Source: Streptomyces sp. MspMP-M5 (GTDB lineage: Bacteria; Actinomycetota; Actinomycetes; Streptomycetales; Streptomycetaceae). Taken from it: a stretch of 64,000 nt of DNA. The stretch lies in contig NZ_KB891962.1 in NCBI RefSeq assembly GCF_000373585.1, forward strand, positions 158,122 to 222,121, in the 5' to 3' direction. Each line of letters opens with the position of its first letter. Within the stretch, counting starts at the first letter, position 1. The notes under the pieces were generated by a model that ran no database searches, was not told the DNA's origin, and worked only from the letters and a program-made list of their open reading frames with translations. Of the stretch, positions 17,566 to 25,839 are shown piece by piece. The position numbers were made by a program, and so were the translations under genes.

Positions 17566-18339
17566 TCAGTCGAGGGGGCACGTCGTCCCGGGGCCGACCC
17601 GCAGGTTTCGAGTGGTGCCGCCTGTGGCGTGCGCAGGGGAGCCCGGCTGGGTCTTCCTGGCGCGGGGCACGGACCTGGCGAGGCCCGCACGGGGGCCGAG
17701 CACGCCGCCCGTGGTGTTGATGACCGACTCCGTGCCCACGAGTTCCAGCCTCTCGAACGCTTCTGGTCTGGCGAGTCCGGGCAGCAGGTGCCGCCAGAGG
17801 CCGGCCAGGGACTCTCTGGAGAGCCAGTCAGGGTTCTGCCGGCCGAGGGACTCGACTCCGACGGTGGCCGCCACGATCGTCGCCGTGGCGTCGTCGTGCG
17901 CCGCATCGGGAAACGCCGTCTGGTCGGCCACGGCTCGGGCCAGCAGCTCGTGGACGCAGGTGAACCAGCGCTCGCGGAGATTGATGTCGAGCGCGTGCGG
18001 TGCCTCGGAGTTCAGGTGCAGGCCCGCGCGCACCACCACGTCCCAGCGGATGTGCTGCGCGTACACGTGGCTGATGTCGATCAGTGCCTGAAGCGCCGAA
18101 GGGCTCTTGCGCCGGACGTGACGAGCCAGGCCCCGCAGCGTGCGGTCCGCCTCCTCCTCTACGGCTGCTGCCACGGCTGCCTTGGTGTCGAAGTGGAAGT
18201 ACAGCGCCCCCGGGCTCACGCCGGCTCCGGAACTGATTCCGGACAACTTCGCGTGCGCGAAGCCATGTTGGTCGAACGTCTGCGCCGCGGAGCGGATCAG
18301 GGCGTTGCGCGTGGAGACGGCCCTCGCCTGCATCGTCAT
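17566..18339 (-). CDS. Second butyrolactone-receptor-like TetR regulator
   Basis: A 257-residue TetR protein with helix-turn-helix at about 10-55 (RNALIRSAAQTFDQHGFAHA, then SGAGVSPGALYFHFDTK). The GALYFHFD recognition-helix region places it with the butyrolactone receptor family. The ligand domain differs from the first receptor (TVGVESLGRQNPDW in place of the AAWTGVEIV stretch), so it may be a pseudo-receptor of the ScbR2/BarB type. The Thr/Arg-rich C-terminal tail of about 40 residues is unusual. The ATG at 18339 gives MTMQARAVST; a second ATG two codons on is equally possible. An ARE-like site lies about 100 bp upstream. Confidence 0.85.
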   Translation of the reverse strand: MTMQARAVSTRNALIRSAAQTFDQHGFAHAKLSGISSGAGVSPGALYFHFDTKAAVAAAVEEEADRTLRGLARHVRRKSPSALQALIDISHVYAQHIRWDVVVRAGLHLNSEAPHALDINLRERWFTCVHELLARAVADQTAFPDAAHDDATATIVAATVGVESLGRQNPDWLSRESLAGLWRHLLPGLARPEAFERLELVGTESVINTTGGVLGPRAGLARSVPRARKTQPGSPAHATGGTTRNLRVGPGTTCPLD

Positions 18340-18436
18340 CGGTGGCTCCTGCTCAAGGCATCCGGAGTGGCGAAACGACGACGGCTTGCGCGACGGGGAC
18401 GGGCGGCGAACGGAACGGCTGCAGCACCCCACCATC

Positions 18437-18461
18437 AAACCAACTAACCGGTTTCTTTTCC
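18437..18461. promoter_or_regulatory. ARE-like operator upstream of second TetR gene
   Basis: The core ACTAACCGGTTT, with an AAACC start and a CTTTTCC end, closely matches the site at 16693-16717. It lies about 98 bp upstream of the second TetR start on the minus strand, in a local AT-rich patch. It probably makes that gene a target of the first receptor, of itself, or both. Confidence 0.72.
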
Positions 18462-18538
18462 AGGGTGCCGCCCGAATTGCTGCATGTCTGCACTCCTTGC
18501 GCCGCGGTCGAATCCGGGCAACGGGCAGGGACCTCGGG

Positions 18539-19942
18539 TTACCCGTGCACCGTCGACCTCGCTTCGGCGTAGGCCGCGCGGATGCGGTGACCGGTGGAGC
18601 CGTCGGCGGGTGCGGTGATGCGGCGGGACGCGGCAACGGGCCAGGGCGGTGGTTCGGGAGTGCCCGCCAGCGCCCAGGCGGCCTGGCGGGCGGCGCCGAG
18701 GGCGACGTACTCCTCCGGGGCGGGCACGGTGACCGGGGTGCCGAAGATCTCCGCGGCGATCTCGCCGACCACGGGTGCCTTGGCCGCGCCGCCGATGATG
18801 AGCACCCGGCGGGCCTCGACGTCCTGGTCGCGCAGCCGGTCCAGGGCGTCGGCCATGTTGCACAGCATGCCCTCGACGGCTGCCCGGGCGAGGTTCGGCG
18901 GGTGCATGTTCGCCTTGCGCAGGCCCATCAGGCTGCCGGCGGCGTCGGGGAGGTTGGGGGTGCGCTCGCCGCCGAGGTAGGGCAGGAGCACCAGTCCGCC
19001 GGCGCCGGGTTCGGCCTCGCGGGCGAGCCGGTCGAGGTCGTCGAGGGTGACGTCGAGCAGGCGGGCGGTGGAGCTGAGGACCCGGGCGGCGTTGAGGGTG
19101 CAGACCAGGGGCAGGTAGCGGCCGGTGGCGTCGGCGAATCCGGCGACGGCACCGGTGGGGTCGCCGGTGGGGTGGTCGGCGACGGCGAAGGCGGTGCCAC
19201 TGGTGCCGAGGGAGATCACCACGTCGCCCGGTTCGATGCCGAGGCCCAGGGCCGCGCCCATGTTGTCGCCGGTTCCCGCCGCGACCAGGGCGCCGTGCGG
19301 GGTGCGTCCGGCCGCCTCCAACGGGCCGAGGACCCGGGGGAGTCGGGCGGTGCGGCCGTCGAGGGCGAGGGCGAGCAGGTCGCGGCGGTAGGCGCCCTCG
19401 GAGGGTGACCAGTAGCCGGTGCCGGAGGCGTCGCCGCGGTCGGTGACCGGCTCGGCGCCGCTGCCGGGTCCGCCGCACAGGTGCCAGGTCAGCCAGTCGT
19501 GCGGCAGCAGGACGCGTTCGGTGCGGTCGGCGTGCTCCGGCTCGTGTTCGGCCAGCCAGCGCAGTTTGGCGACGGTGAGGGCGGCGACCGGGACCGTGCC
19601 GACCGCCTCGGCCCACTTCTCCGGCCCGCCCAGCTCGTCGACGAGGTCCGCGGCGGCCCGTGCGGAGCGGGTGTCGTTCCACAGCAGCGCGTCGCGTACC
19701 GGTGTTCCGGCGGCGTCCAGCGCCACCAGACCGTGCTGCTGGCCGGCGACCGCCAGCGCATCGACATGTTCCAGGAGGCCGTCGCCGGCCTCGCGGAGCG
19801 CCCGCCACCAGGCCGCGGGTGCGATCTCGGTGCCGTCGGGGTGGGCGGCGCGGCCCCGGTGGAGGACCTTCCCGGTGTCGGCGTCGCAGACGACGACCTT
19901 GCAGGACTGGGTAGAGGAGTCCACCCCGGCAACTGTGGGCAT
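18539..19942 (-). CDS. xylB: Xylulokinase (FGGY family carbohydrate kinase)
   Basis: A 467-residue FGGY kinase that phosphorylates D-xylulose with ATP. It has the N-terminal phosphate-binding loop AGVDSSTQSCKVVV, the xylulokinase substrate motif AGQQHGLVALD, LLWNDTRS, and in the C-terminal half DVVISLGTSGT and IIGGAAKAPVVGEI. The ATG at 19942 follows GGAAGCG; an in-frame TTG seven codons upstream is less likely. It follows a zinc dehydrogenase on the same strand (43-bp gap), as in arabitol or xylitol catabolism, where a polyol dehydrogenase makes the ketose for this kinase. Confidence 0.9.
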   Translation of the reverse strand: MPTVAGVDSSTQSCKVVVCDADTGKVLHRGRAAHPDGTEIAPAAWWRALREAGDGLLEHVDALAVAGQQHGLVALDAAGTPVRDALLWNDTRSARAAADLVDELGGPEKWAEAVGTVPVAALTVAKLRWLAEHEPEHADRTERVLLPHDWLTWHLCGGPGSGAEPVTDRGDASGTGYWSPSEGAYRRDLLALALDGRTARLPRVLGPLEAAGRTPHGALVAAGTGDNMGAALGLGIEPGDVVISLGTSGTAFAVADHPTGDPTGAVAGFADATGRYLPLVCTLNAARVLSSTARLLDVTLDDLDRLAREAEPGAGGLVLLPYLGGERTPNLPDAAGSLMGLRKANMHPPNLARAAVEGMLCNMADALDRLRDQDVEARRVLIIGGAAKAPVVGEIAAEIFGTPVTVPAPEEYVALGAARQAAWALAGTPEPPPWPVAASRRITAPADGSTGHRIRAAYAEARSTVHG

Positions 19943-19985
19943 GACGATGTCGCTTCCGTGCAACGAATCGGGAGAAGTGGGGAGT

Positions 19986-20984
19986 TCAGCCCTGCGGGCG
20001 GATCTGGATCTTGCGGCCGGAGCCCTCGCGGAAGGTCTGGAGGGCGGCGCCGAAGTCGTCCAGCGGATAGCGGTGGGTGATCATGGTGTCGGCGTCGATG
20101 ACGCCCTTCGCCATCAGGTCCACCGCGCGCCCGAAGCTGTGCAGTACGGCCATCGACCCGACGATGGTGATCTCGTCGTTGTAGACCCGGAACGGCGAGA
20201 AGGACGCGGTGGCGGCGGACGGCGCTACGCCGAACTGCTGGAAGGTGCCGCCGCGGCGGACCCGGCCGAGGCCGTCCTCGATGACCGGGATCACGCCGGT
20301 GCAGTCGATGACGGTCTCCCAGCCCTGCGGGCGGTCCAGCTCCGCGGCGCTCACCGCGGTGGCGTCCGCGCCGAGCCGTTCGGCGACGGCCAGCCGGTCC
20401 GTGTTGAGGTCGACGACCGAGAGGGAGGCCGCGCCCGCGGTCCGGGCGAGCTGAAGCATCATCAGGCCCATGGTGCCGGCGCCGTAGATGAGGTAGTGGT
20501 CGCCGAGCCGGCGCGGCAGCACGTCGAAGCCGCGCACCGCGCACGACAGCGGCTCGATCAGGGTGCCCTGGCCGGCCTCGACGCTCGCCGGTAGCCGGTA
20601 GCAGTTGGCGGCGGGCACCTTGACGTACTCGGCCATCGCGCCGTCCACGGTGTCACCGATCGCGCCCCAGTTCTCGCACAGGTTGCCCCGGCCGTTGGCG
20701 CAGTAGTGGCAGGCCCCGCAGAACAGCGACGGATCGACGGCGACCTGCTCGCCGGTGCGCAGCCCGGTCACGCCCGCGCCCAGCGCGACGACCTCGCCGG
20801 TGAACTCGTGGCCGGGAATGATCGGATACGGGGTGGGGGCGAACTCCCCCTGCACTATGTGCACATCGGTGCCGCAGATGCCCACCGCGGCGGGGGCGAC
20901 GACGACCTCGCCCGGACCGGGCGTCGGGTCGTCGACGGTGGTGACCTCGTACTGCCCGGGGGTGTGGATGACGACGGCACGCAT
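19986..20984 (-). CDS. Zinc-dependent polyol/sorbitol-type dehydrogenase
   Basis: A 332-residue medium-chain dehydrogenase. The catalytic zinc site is Cys in GICGTDVH (about 38) and His-Glu in PGHEFTGEV. The structural zinc has four Cys in FCGACHYCANGRGNLC. The Rossmann fold begins with IYGAGTMGLMMLQL. It probably oxidises a sugar alcohol with NAD. Placed between xylB and a deoR-type regulator, with a polyol-like MFS gene divergent, the likeliest product is D-xylulose from arabitol or xylitol. The ATG at 20984 (MRAVVIHTPG) is the standard start of the family. Confidence 0.87.
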   Translation of the reverse strand: MRAVVIHTPGQYEVTTVDDPTPGPGEVVVAPAAVGICGTDVHIVQGEFAPTPYPIIPGHEFTGEVVALGAGVTGLRTGEQVAVDPSLFCGACHYCANGRGNLCENWGAIGDTVDGAMAEYVKVPAANCYRLPASVEAGQGTLIEPLSCAVRGFDVLPRRLGDHYLIYGAGTMGLMMLQLARTAGAASLSVVDLNTDRLAVAERLGADATAVSAAELDRPQGWETVIDCTGVIPVIEDGLGRVRRGGTFQQFGVAPSAATASFSPFRVYNDEITIVGSMAVLHSFGRAVDLMAKGVIDADTMITHRYPLDDFGAALQTFREGSGRKIQIRPQG

Positions 20985-21081
20985 GGACGTGGCCTTTCTC
21001 GGGGGTGGGTGGGGTGCGGAGGGTGTTGGGGGAAGCGCCCCGGGAAGGCGGGGGCCTCGGTCCGGCCGGGGACGGCTCGGC

Positions 21082-21873
21082 TCAGCCGTGGGGATCGACG
21101 GTGCGGATCTCCACGCCGAGGTCCCGGACGGACCGCAGCTCGCTCTCCGGGGTGTCGGTGTCGGTGACCAGCAGGTCGTAGCCGCCGGCGTCGCCGTACG
21201 GGTAGGTCGCGGTGCGGCCGAACTTGCTGTGGTCGACGGCCAGTACGGCGCGTTCGGCGGCCTGTAGGTACGCCTGCTTGGTCTCCGCGTACTCGCGGAC
21301 CGGGTGGAAGAGCCGGCCGTCGCGGACCGAGGTCGCGGTGACGAAGGCGACCGTGGCACGGAGGTCCTGGAGCTGGCGGCGGACCTGCGGGCCGGCGCAG
21401 GACTCGAAGTCCTCGTAGTAGCGGTCGCCGAGCAGCGTCACCTCGGCGGGCGCGGCCGCGAGGAGGGAGGTGACGCGCAGCGAGTTGGTGATCACGCGGA
21501 TGCCCTGGACGGCGGCGAGCCGGCGGGCGAGCGGGAAGAGCGTGGAGCCGCAGTCGATCAGCACCGTGTCGCCGGGCGAGACCTCTTCCGCGAGGGCGTC
21601 GGCGATGGCGGACTTGACCTCGACGTTGGCGTGCTCGCGAAAGCGCAGTGCGCTCTCCATGGCGACGTTGGAGAAGGCCGTCGCCACTCCGCGGCCCTTG
21701 CGCAGCAGTTGGCGCTCGTGGAGGTTGTCCAGGTCGCGGTGCATGGTCATCACGCTGACGCGCATCCGCTCGGCGAGGTCGGCGATGCGGATCTCGCCTT
21801 CCGCGGCGACCTGGCGCAGTACCGCCTGCCGGCGCTCCTCCACCTCGGCCTCGGAGCCGCGACTCGGTCGCAT
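21082..21873 (-). CDS. DeoR-family sugar-operon regulator
   Basis: A 263-residue DeoR protein. The N-terminal helix-turn-helix (ERRQAVLRQVAAEGEIRIADLAERM, residues about 13-37, then VSVMTMHRDLDNLHERQLL) carries the family signature. The C-terminal sugar-phosphate sensor domain has DTVLIDCGSTLFPLARRL, ITNSL and a VDHSKFGR region. The ATG at 21873 follows GGAACGGGG. It lies at the head of the minus-strand dehydrogenase-kinase operon and is divergent from the MFS transporter, so it is the natural regulator of both units, probably induced by a phosphorylated intermediate. Confidence 0.88.
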   Translation of the reverse strand: MRPSRGSEAEVEERRQAVLRQVAAEGEIRIADLAERMRVSVMTMHRDLDNLHERQLLRKGRGVATAFSNVAMESALRFREHANVEVKSAIADALAEEVSPGDTVLIDCGSTLFPLARRLAAVQGIRVITNSLRVTSLLAAAPAEVTLLGDRYYEDFESCAGPQVRRQLQDLRATVAFVTATSVRDGRLFHPVREYAETKQAYLQAAERAVLAVDHSKFGRTATYPYGDAGGYDLLVTDTDTPESELRSVRDLGVEIRTVDPHG

Positions 21874-21928
21874 GGTGGCACCCCGTTCCTTCCCCGGCGG
21901 TCCGTCCGCCGCGCTGCACTCTAAAACA

Positions 21929-21945
21929 TCACACACTTTATGTGA
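21929..21945. promoter_or_regulatory. TCACA-N7-TGTGA inverted repeat, candidate DeoR operator
   Basis: A TCACA/TGTGA dyad with a 7-base A/T-rich centre, in an unusually AT-rich stretch of the 151-bp divergent region between deoR and the MFS gene. The location, 56 bp from the deoR start and 80 bp from the MFS start, suits control in both directions. Binding by the DeoR protein is inferred. Confidence 0.45.
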
Positions 21946-22024
21946 AGCTCTTGAAATTCTCTGAGACCTTGTTCAGTCTGTTGGCCGTCCACGGGCACAC
22001 GCCCGGCCCATCAGGAGGTCCCCC

Positions 22025-23332
22025 GTGCTCCACCCACCCCAACAGCGCGAACCGTCGCCACCCCGCAGCACCGTCCTCGGTATCCCCCGGGCCCTGATCT
22101 GGGGCTATGTCGGTGTCCTGCTCTTCATGATCGGCGACGGCGTGGAGACCAGCTATCTGCCGACGTTCTTCAAGACCGACCTCGGCTTCGCGGAGGCGAG
22201 TGTCGGGATCATCTTCACGGTGTACGGGGTCACCGCCGCGGTGGGTGCGTTCCTGGCGGGCGGGCTCTGCGACCTGTGGGGGCCGCGCCGGGTGATGATG
22301 GCCGGGGCCGCCTGCTGGGCCGTCTGCCACACCCTGATGCTCGCGGTCGCCGTCCCCGCCCACTCCTACTGGCTGATCCTGTTCACCTACGGTCTGCGCG
22401 GCTTCGGATATCCGCTGTTCGCCTACGGGTTCATGGTCTGGATCATGGCGGGCGCGCCGGAACGGCAGCTCGGCAAGGCGCTCGGCTGGTTCTGGTTCTG
22501 CTTCACCATGGGCTACCCCGTCCTCGGCTCCGCGCTGGTCTCGCTCCTCAAGCCCGCGATCGGCTTCTACCACACCCTGTGGGTGTCCCTCGCGATGATC
22601 GTCGCGGGCACCCTGGTCGCGCTGCTCCTGCTGCGCGAACGCACCGGATTCCAGGGCCTGTCCAGGGGCGCGGAGCGGCCCGGCCTGTCGCGTACGTTCC
22701 TCGGTTGCTTCACCGTCATGTTCACCAAGCCGCGCGTCGGCATGGGCGCCGTGGTCCGGCTCATCAACACCACGTCGCAGTTCGGCGTGTGGGTCTTCGT
22801 CCCGCTCTTCCTCGTCGACCGGATCGGCTTCAGTGCGCAGGAGTGGGCGTCGCTGCTGATCGTGATGATGGTCAGCAACCTCGCCTGCGTGGTGCTCTTC
22901 GGCGCGCTCGGTGACAGGTGGAGCCGGCGCAAGACCGTCGCCTGGCTCGGCGGTGTGGTCTCGGCGCTCGCCTGTCTGGCGCTGTACTACGTGCCCCGGG
23001 CCGCGGGCCACGACTTCCCGCTCGTCGCCGTCGCCGCGGGCGCGCTGGGCGTGGGCATGGCCGGGTACGTCCCGTTGCCCCCGCTCATGACCTCGCAGGA
23101 CCCGGAGCGCAAGGGCCAGATCATGTCGGCCTACACGCTGGGCGCCGGCGCCAGCATGGCCTTCGGCCCGCTCATCGGCACGCTCTTCATCGGCTCGATC
23201 GGCATCGGCGGCGTCCTGTGGATCTACGCCGTCCTGCATCTGCTCAGCACGGTGCTCGTGCTGGCCGTGAAGTCGCCCGGTGCGCCCGCGGAGCTCGGTA
23301 CGTCCGTCGCCGCACAGCTGGTGGAGCAGTAG
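22025..23332 (+). CDS. MFS transporter, probably polyol uptake
   Basis: A 435-residue major facilitator with 12 predicted membrane helices. The region between helices 2 and 3 has GLCDLWGPRRVM, the MFS A-motif variant. The second half begins after a central loop with RGAERPGLSRTF. Near the N-terminus, FMIGDGVETSYLPTFFKTDLG resembles the ribitol/arabitol transporters RbtT and DalT. The GTG at 22025 follows a strong AGGAGG. Divergent from deoR and the polyol dehydrogenase operon, it should import the sugar alcohol by proton symport. The substrate is inferred from context. Confidence 0.85.
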   Translation: MLHPPQQREPSPPRSTVLGIPRALIWGYVGVLLFMIGDGVETSYLPTFFKTDLGFAEASVGIIFTVYGVTAAVGAFLAGGLCDLWGPRRVMMAGAACWAVCHTLMLAVAVPAHSYWLILFTYGLRGFGYPLFAYGFMVWIMAGAPERQLGKALGWFWFCFTMGYPVLGSALVSLLKPAIGFYHTLWVSLAMIVAGTLVALLLLRERTGFQGLSRGAERPGLSRTFLGCFTVMFTKPRVGMGAVVRLINTTSQFGVWVFVPLFLVDRIGFSAQEWASLLIVMMVSNLACVVLFGALGDRWSRRKTVAWLGGVVSALACLALYYVPRAAGHDFPLVAVAAGALGVGMAGYVPLPPLMTSQDPERKGQIMSAYTLGAGASMAFGPLIGTLFIGSIGIGGVLWIYAVLHLLSTVLVLAVKSPGAPAELGTSVAAQLVEQ

Positions 23333-23367
23333 TCGGCGGGTCGTTGAACGGGCCGTACGGTAAATCC

Positions 23368-23412
23368 ATGAACAAAAGGGGCGTATCGGTCATCTCGGTC
23401 TACGGGGGCTAA
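23368..23412 (+). other. 14-codon mini-ORF with inverted repeat, status unclear
   Basis: An ATG opens a frame reading MNKRGVSVISVYGG and stop. It lies in the 132-bp gap between the converging MFS and lrp genes. An inverted repeat AGGGGCG (23377-23383) / CGCCCCT (23419-23425) brackets most of it. No ribosome binding site is visible. It may be chance, a leader peptide remnant, or part of the terminator region. A CGGCC/GGCCG hairpin follows at about 23433-23450. Confidence 0.2.
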
Positions 23413-23464
23413 CTCCCGCGCCCCTCATGGCCCGGCCGCGGTCGGGCCGTCGGCCCCCGGCGGG

Positions 23465-23911
23465 TCAGGTGCGGACCGCACGCCGGGGGACCGGTGAGGA
23501 GTACACGACGCTGGTGGCCACCTCGCCCAGGGTGCCGATCCGGCCCGACACCTCCTCCAGGTGCTTCATCGACCGCGCCGCGACCTTGATGAACAGGCAG
23601 TTCTCGCCCGTGACGTGATGCGCCTCCAGGATCTCCGGGGTGTCCGCCACCAGGTCCCGGAACGGCCGGCCGTCCCCGCCGGAGTGCCGCAGCCGGACGA
23701 ACGCCAGCACCGGCAGCCCGACCCGCTCCGGGTCGATCACCGCCGCGTACCCGGAGATCACCCCGGACTCCTCCAGGCGCCGCACCCGTGCGGACACCGC
23801 ACTCGGCGACATGTTCACCGCCCGCGCCAGCTCGGCGCGGCCCATCCGCCCGTCGTGCTGCAGGACGTCGAGGATGCGCCGGTCGGCGTCGTCAGGGGAG
23901 TATCCGGTCAT
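23465..23911 (-). CDS. Lrp/AsnC-family transcriptional regulator
   Basis: A 148-residue feast/famine regulator. The helix-turn-helix is at about 8-60 (DRRILDVLQHDGRMGRAELA, then MSPSAVSARVRRLEESGVISGY). It is followed by a RAM/ligand domain with PVLAFVRLRH and GENCLFIKVAARSMKHLEEV. The typical amino-acid-responsive octamer former is expected. No amino-acid gene is adjacent, so the target cannot be guessed. The gene converges on the MFS gene and has its own 130-bp promoter region. Confidence 0.9.
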   Translation of the reverse strand: MTGYSPDDADRRILDVLQHDGRMGRAELARAVNMSPSAVSARVRRLEESGVISGYAAVIDPERVGLPVLAFVRLRHSGGDGRPFRDLVADTPEILEAHHVTGENCLFIKVAARSMKHLEEVSGRIGTLGEVATSVVYSSPVPRRAVRT

Positions 23912-23986
23912 CCCCGCTGTCTAGCAGGGGAGTCACCGGCAGAGCAAGGGTCTCCGGGGCACCGATGGGTGGGGCCTCCGAGGCCG

Positions 23987-24026
23987 CCGCGGCCGGCCAT
24001 CACGGGAGGGCGGTGGCCGGCCGCGG
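23987..24026 (-). terminator. Strong GC hairpin after the DUF885 gene
   Basis: Perfect 13-bp arms CCGCGGCCGGCCA / TGGCCGGCCGCGG with a 14-base loop, ending 16 bp past the DUF885 stop. The stem is suited to intrinsic termination of the minus-strand transcript, although no U-tract follows. Confidence 0.7.
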
Positions 24027-24042
24027 GAGCAGGTGCCCCGGT

Positions 24043-25737
24043 TCAGAGGGCGGAGAGTTCGGTCAGCAGGTCGTCCAGGCCGAGCGAGCCCTGCGACAGC
24101 GCCGCCATGTGCCATGCCTTCAGGTCGAAGTCCGCGCCGTGCCGTGCGCGGGCGGCCTCCCGGCCCTGGAGCCAGACCCGCTCGCCGAGCTTGTAGCCGA
24201 TCGCCTGGCCGGCCATGCCCTGGTAGCGGACGATCTCGCTCTCGACGAAGTCGGCCGGGCGGCTGCTGTGCGCGGCCATGAACGCGTGCGCCAGCTGCGG
24301 CGTCCAGCGCTCGCCCGGGTGGAACGGCGAGTCGGCCGGGATCGCCAGCTCCAGGTGCATGCCGATGTCGATGATGACTCGGACCGCCCGCATCATCTGG
24401 GCGTCCAGATAGCCCAGCCGCCGCTCCGGCGTGGTCAGGAAGCCCAGCTCGTCCATGAGGCGCTCGGCGTACAGCGCCCAGCCCTCCACATTGGCGCTGA
24501 CCATGCCGACCGAGGTCTGGTAGCGCGACAGCCGGTCGGCGACGTGCGCCCACTGCGCGAGCTGGAGGTGGTGGCCGGGCACCCCCTCGTGGTACCAGGT
24601 GGAGACCAGGTCGTAGGCCGGGAAGCGGGTCTGGCCCATGGTCGGCAGCCAGGTGCGCCCGGGCCGGGAGAAGTCCAGCGACGGCTGGGTGTAGTACGGG
24701 GCGGCGGCGCTGCCGGGCGGGGCGATCCTGGACTCCACCCGGCGGACCCGCTCGGCGAGGTCGAAGTGGGTGCCGTCCAGTGTGTCGATGGCCTCGTCCA
24801 TCAGCGACTGGAGCCACTGCCGGGTCTCCTCGACGCCCTCGACCGCCTCGCCGTGCTCGTCGCACCAGGCCAGCGCCTCCCACGGGGTCCTGGCGCCGGG
24901 CAGCACCTTCTCGGCCTCGGCCTGCATCTCGCCCAGCAGCCGGTGGAACTCCGACCAGCCGTAGGCGTACGCCTCCTCCGGGTCGATGTCGGCGCCGTTG
25001 TAGTAGCGGGCGAGCCGGGCGTACCGCTCACGGCCGACCACGTCCGGCGCGCCCTCGATCGCCGGGGCGTAGACGTCCCGGAACCAGTCGCGCAGCTCCA
25101 CCAGGGCGCCGCCGGCGGCCTCGGCGGCCGCGTCCAGCTCGGCGCGCAGCGACTCCGGGCCGGGGGCGGTGAACTCGGCGAACCAGCTGCGGCCGGTGCC
25201 GATCCACTCGTCCAACTGGCCGATGACGGTGGTCACCTGGAGCGGCCCGGCGGGGAGGTCCTGCTCCAGGCCGGCCTGGAGGGCGGCGCGGTAGCCGGCC
25301 AGCGCGGCCGGCACGGCGCGCAGCCGCCGGGCGATCGCCGCCCAGTCCTCCTCGGTGTCGGCGGGGTTGAGGATGAGCGCCTCGCGGACGTGGTGCAGCG
25401 GCGAGCTGAGGTTGCTGACGGTGCGCAGCCCCTCGCCGGCGTCGTGGACGGCGAGTTCGGCGGTGAGCCGTTCGCGCAGCAGCCGCGCGCAGACCGTCTC
25501 GGCGGGGCTGTCCGCGCCCGGCCGGGCCTCGGCCTCGGTGAGCCGGTCCAGGGTCGTACGGGCGAGCTGCGCCACTGCTTCCTGGCCCTCGGGCGAGAAG
25601 TCGGGGAGCCTGCCGGAGCTCTCGGGAACGCCGAGGAAGGTGCCGGTGATCGGGTCCAGTTCGACGAGGGCGTCGACGTAGGCGTCGGCGACCTGGCGGG
25701 GCAGCGGACCGCCCGCGGGAGTAGTGGTGTTGGACAT
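24043..25737 (-). CDS. DUF885 family protein, predicted metallo-carboxypeptidase
   Basis: A 564-residue, mostly helical protein of the DUF885 family. The zincin-like motif HEGVPGHH near residue 383 (HExxxxxH spacing) suggests a metal-dependent peptidase, as proposed for the family. Other conserved stretches are PITGTFLGVPE near the N-terminus, EAYAYGWSEFHRLLGEM, and RYQGMAGQAIGYKLGERVWL near the end. There is no signal peptide, so it is probably cytoplasmic. The ATG at 25737 follows GAGGATGG at a good distance; an ATG three codons upstream has no spacing to its ribosome site. The exact substrate is unknown. Confidence 0.82.
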   Translation of the reverse strand: MSNTTTPAGGPLPRQVADAYVDALVELDPITGTFLGVPESSGRLPDFSPEGQEAVAQLARTTLDRLTEAEARPGADSPAETVCARLLRERLTAELAVHDAGEGLRTVSNLSSPLHHVREALILNPADTEEDWAAIARRLRAVPAALAGYRAALQAGLEQDLPAGPLQVTTVIGQLDEWIGTGRSWFAEFTAPGPESLRAELDAAAEAAGGALVELRDWFRDVYAPAIEGAPDVVGRERYARLARYYNGADIDPEEAYAYGWSEFHRLLGEMQAEAEKVLPGARTPWEALAWCDEHGEAVEGVEETRQWLQSLMDEAIDTLDGTHFDLAERVRRVESRIAPPGSAAAPYYTQPSLDFSRPGRTWLPTMGQTRFPAYDLVSTWYHEGVPGHHLQLAQWAHVADRLSRYQTSVGMVSANVEGWALYAERLMDELGFLTTPERRLGYLDAQMMRAVRVIIDIGMHLELAIPADSPFHPGERWTPQLAHAFMAAHSSRPADFVESEIVRYQGMAGQAIGYKLGERVWLQGREAARARHGADFDLKAWHMAALSQGSLGLDDLLTELSAL

Positions 25738-25839
25738 GCGGGCCATCCTCGTACGGATCGGCCCGTCGCGTCACCATCATTCCGTCGGACGGGCCTGTCG
25801 CGGCCGGTGCGGCGCTCCTCCGGCACCGGCCGCACCGGC

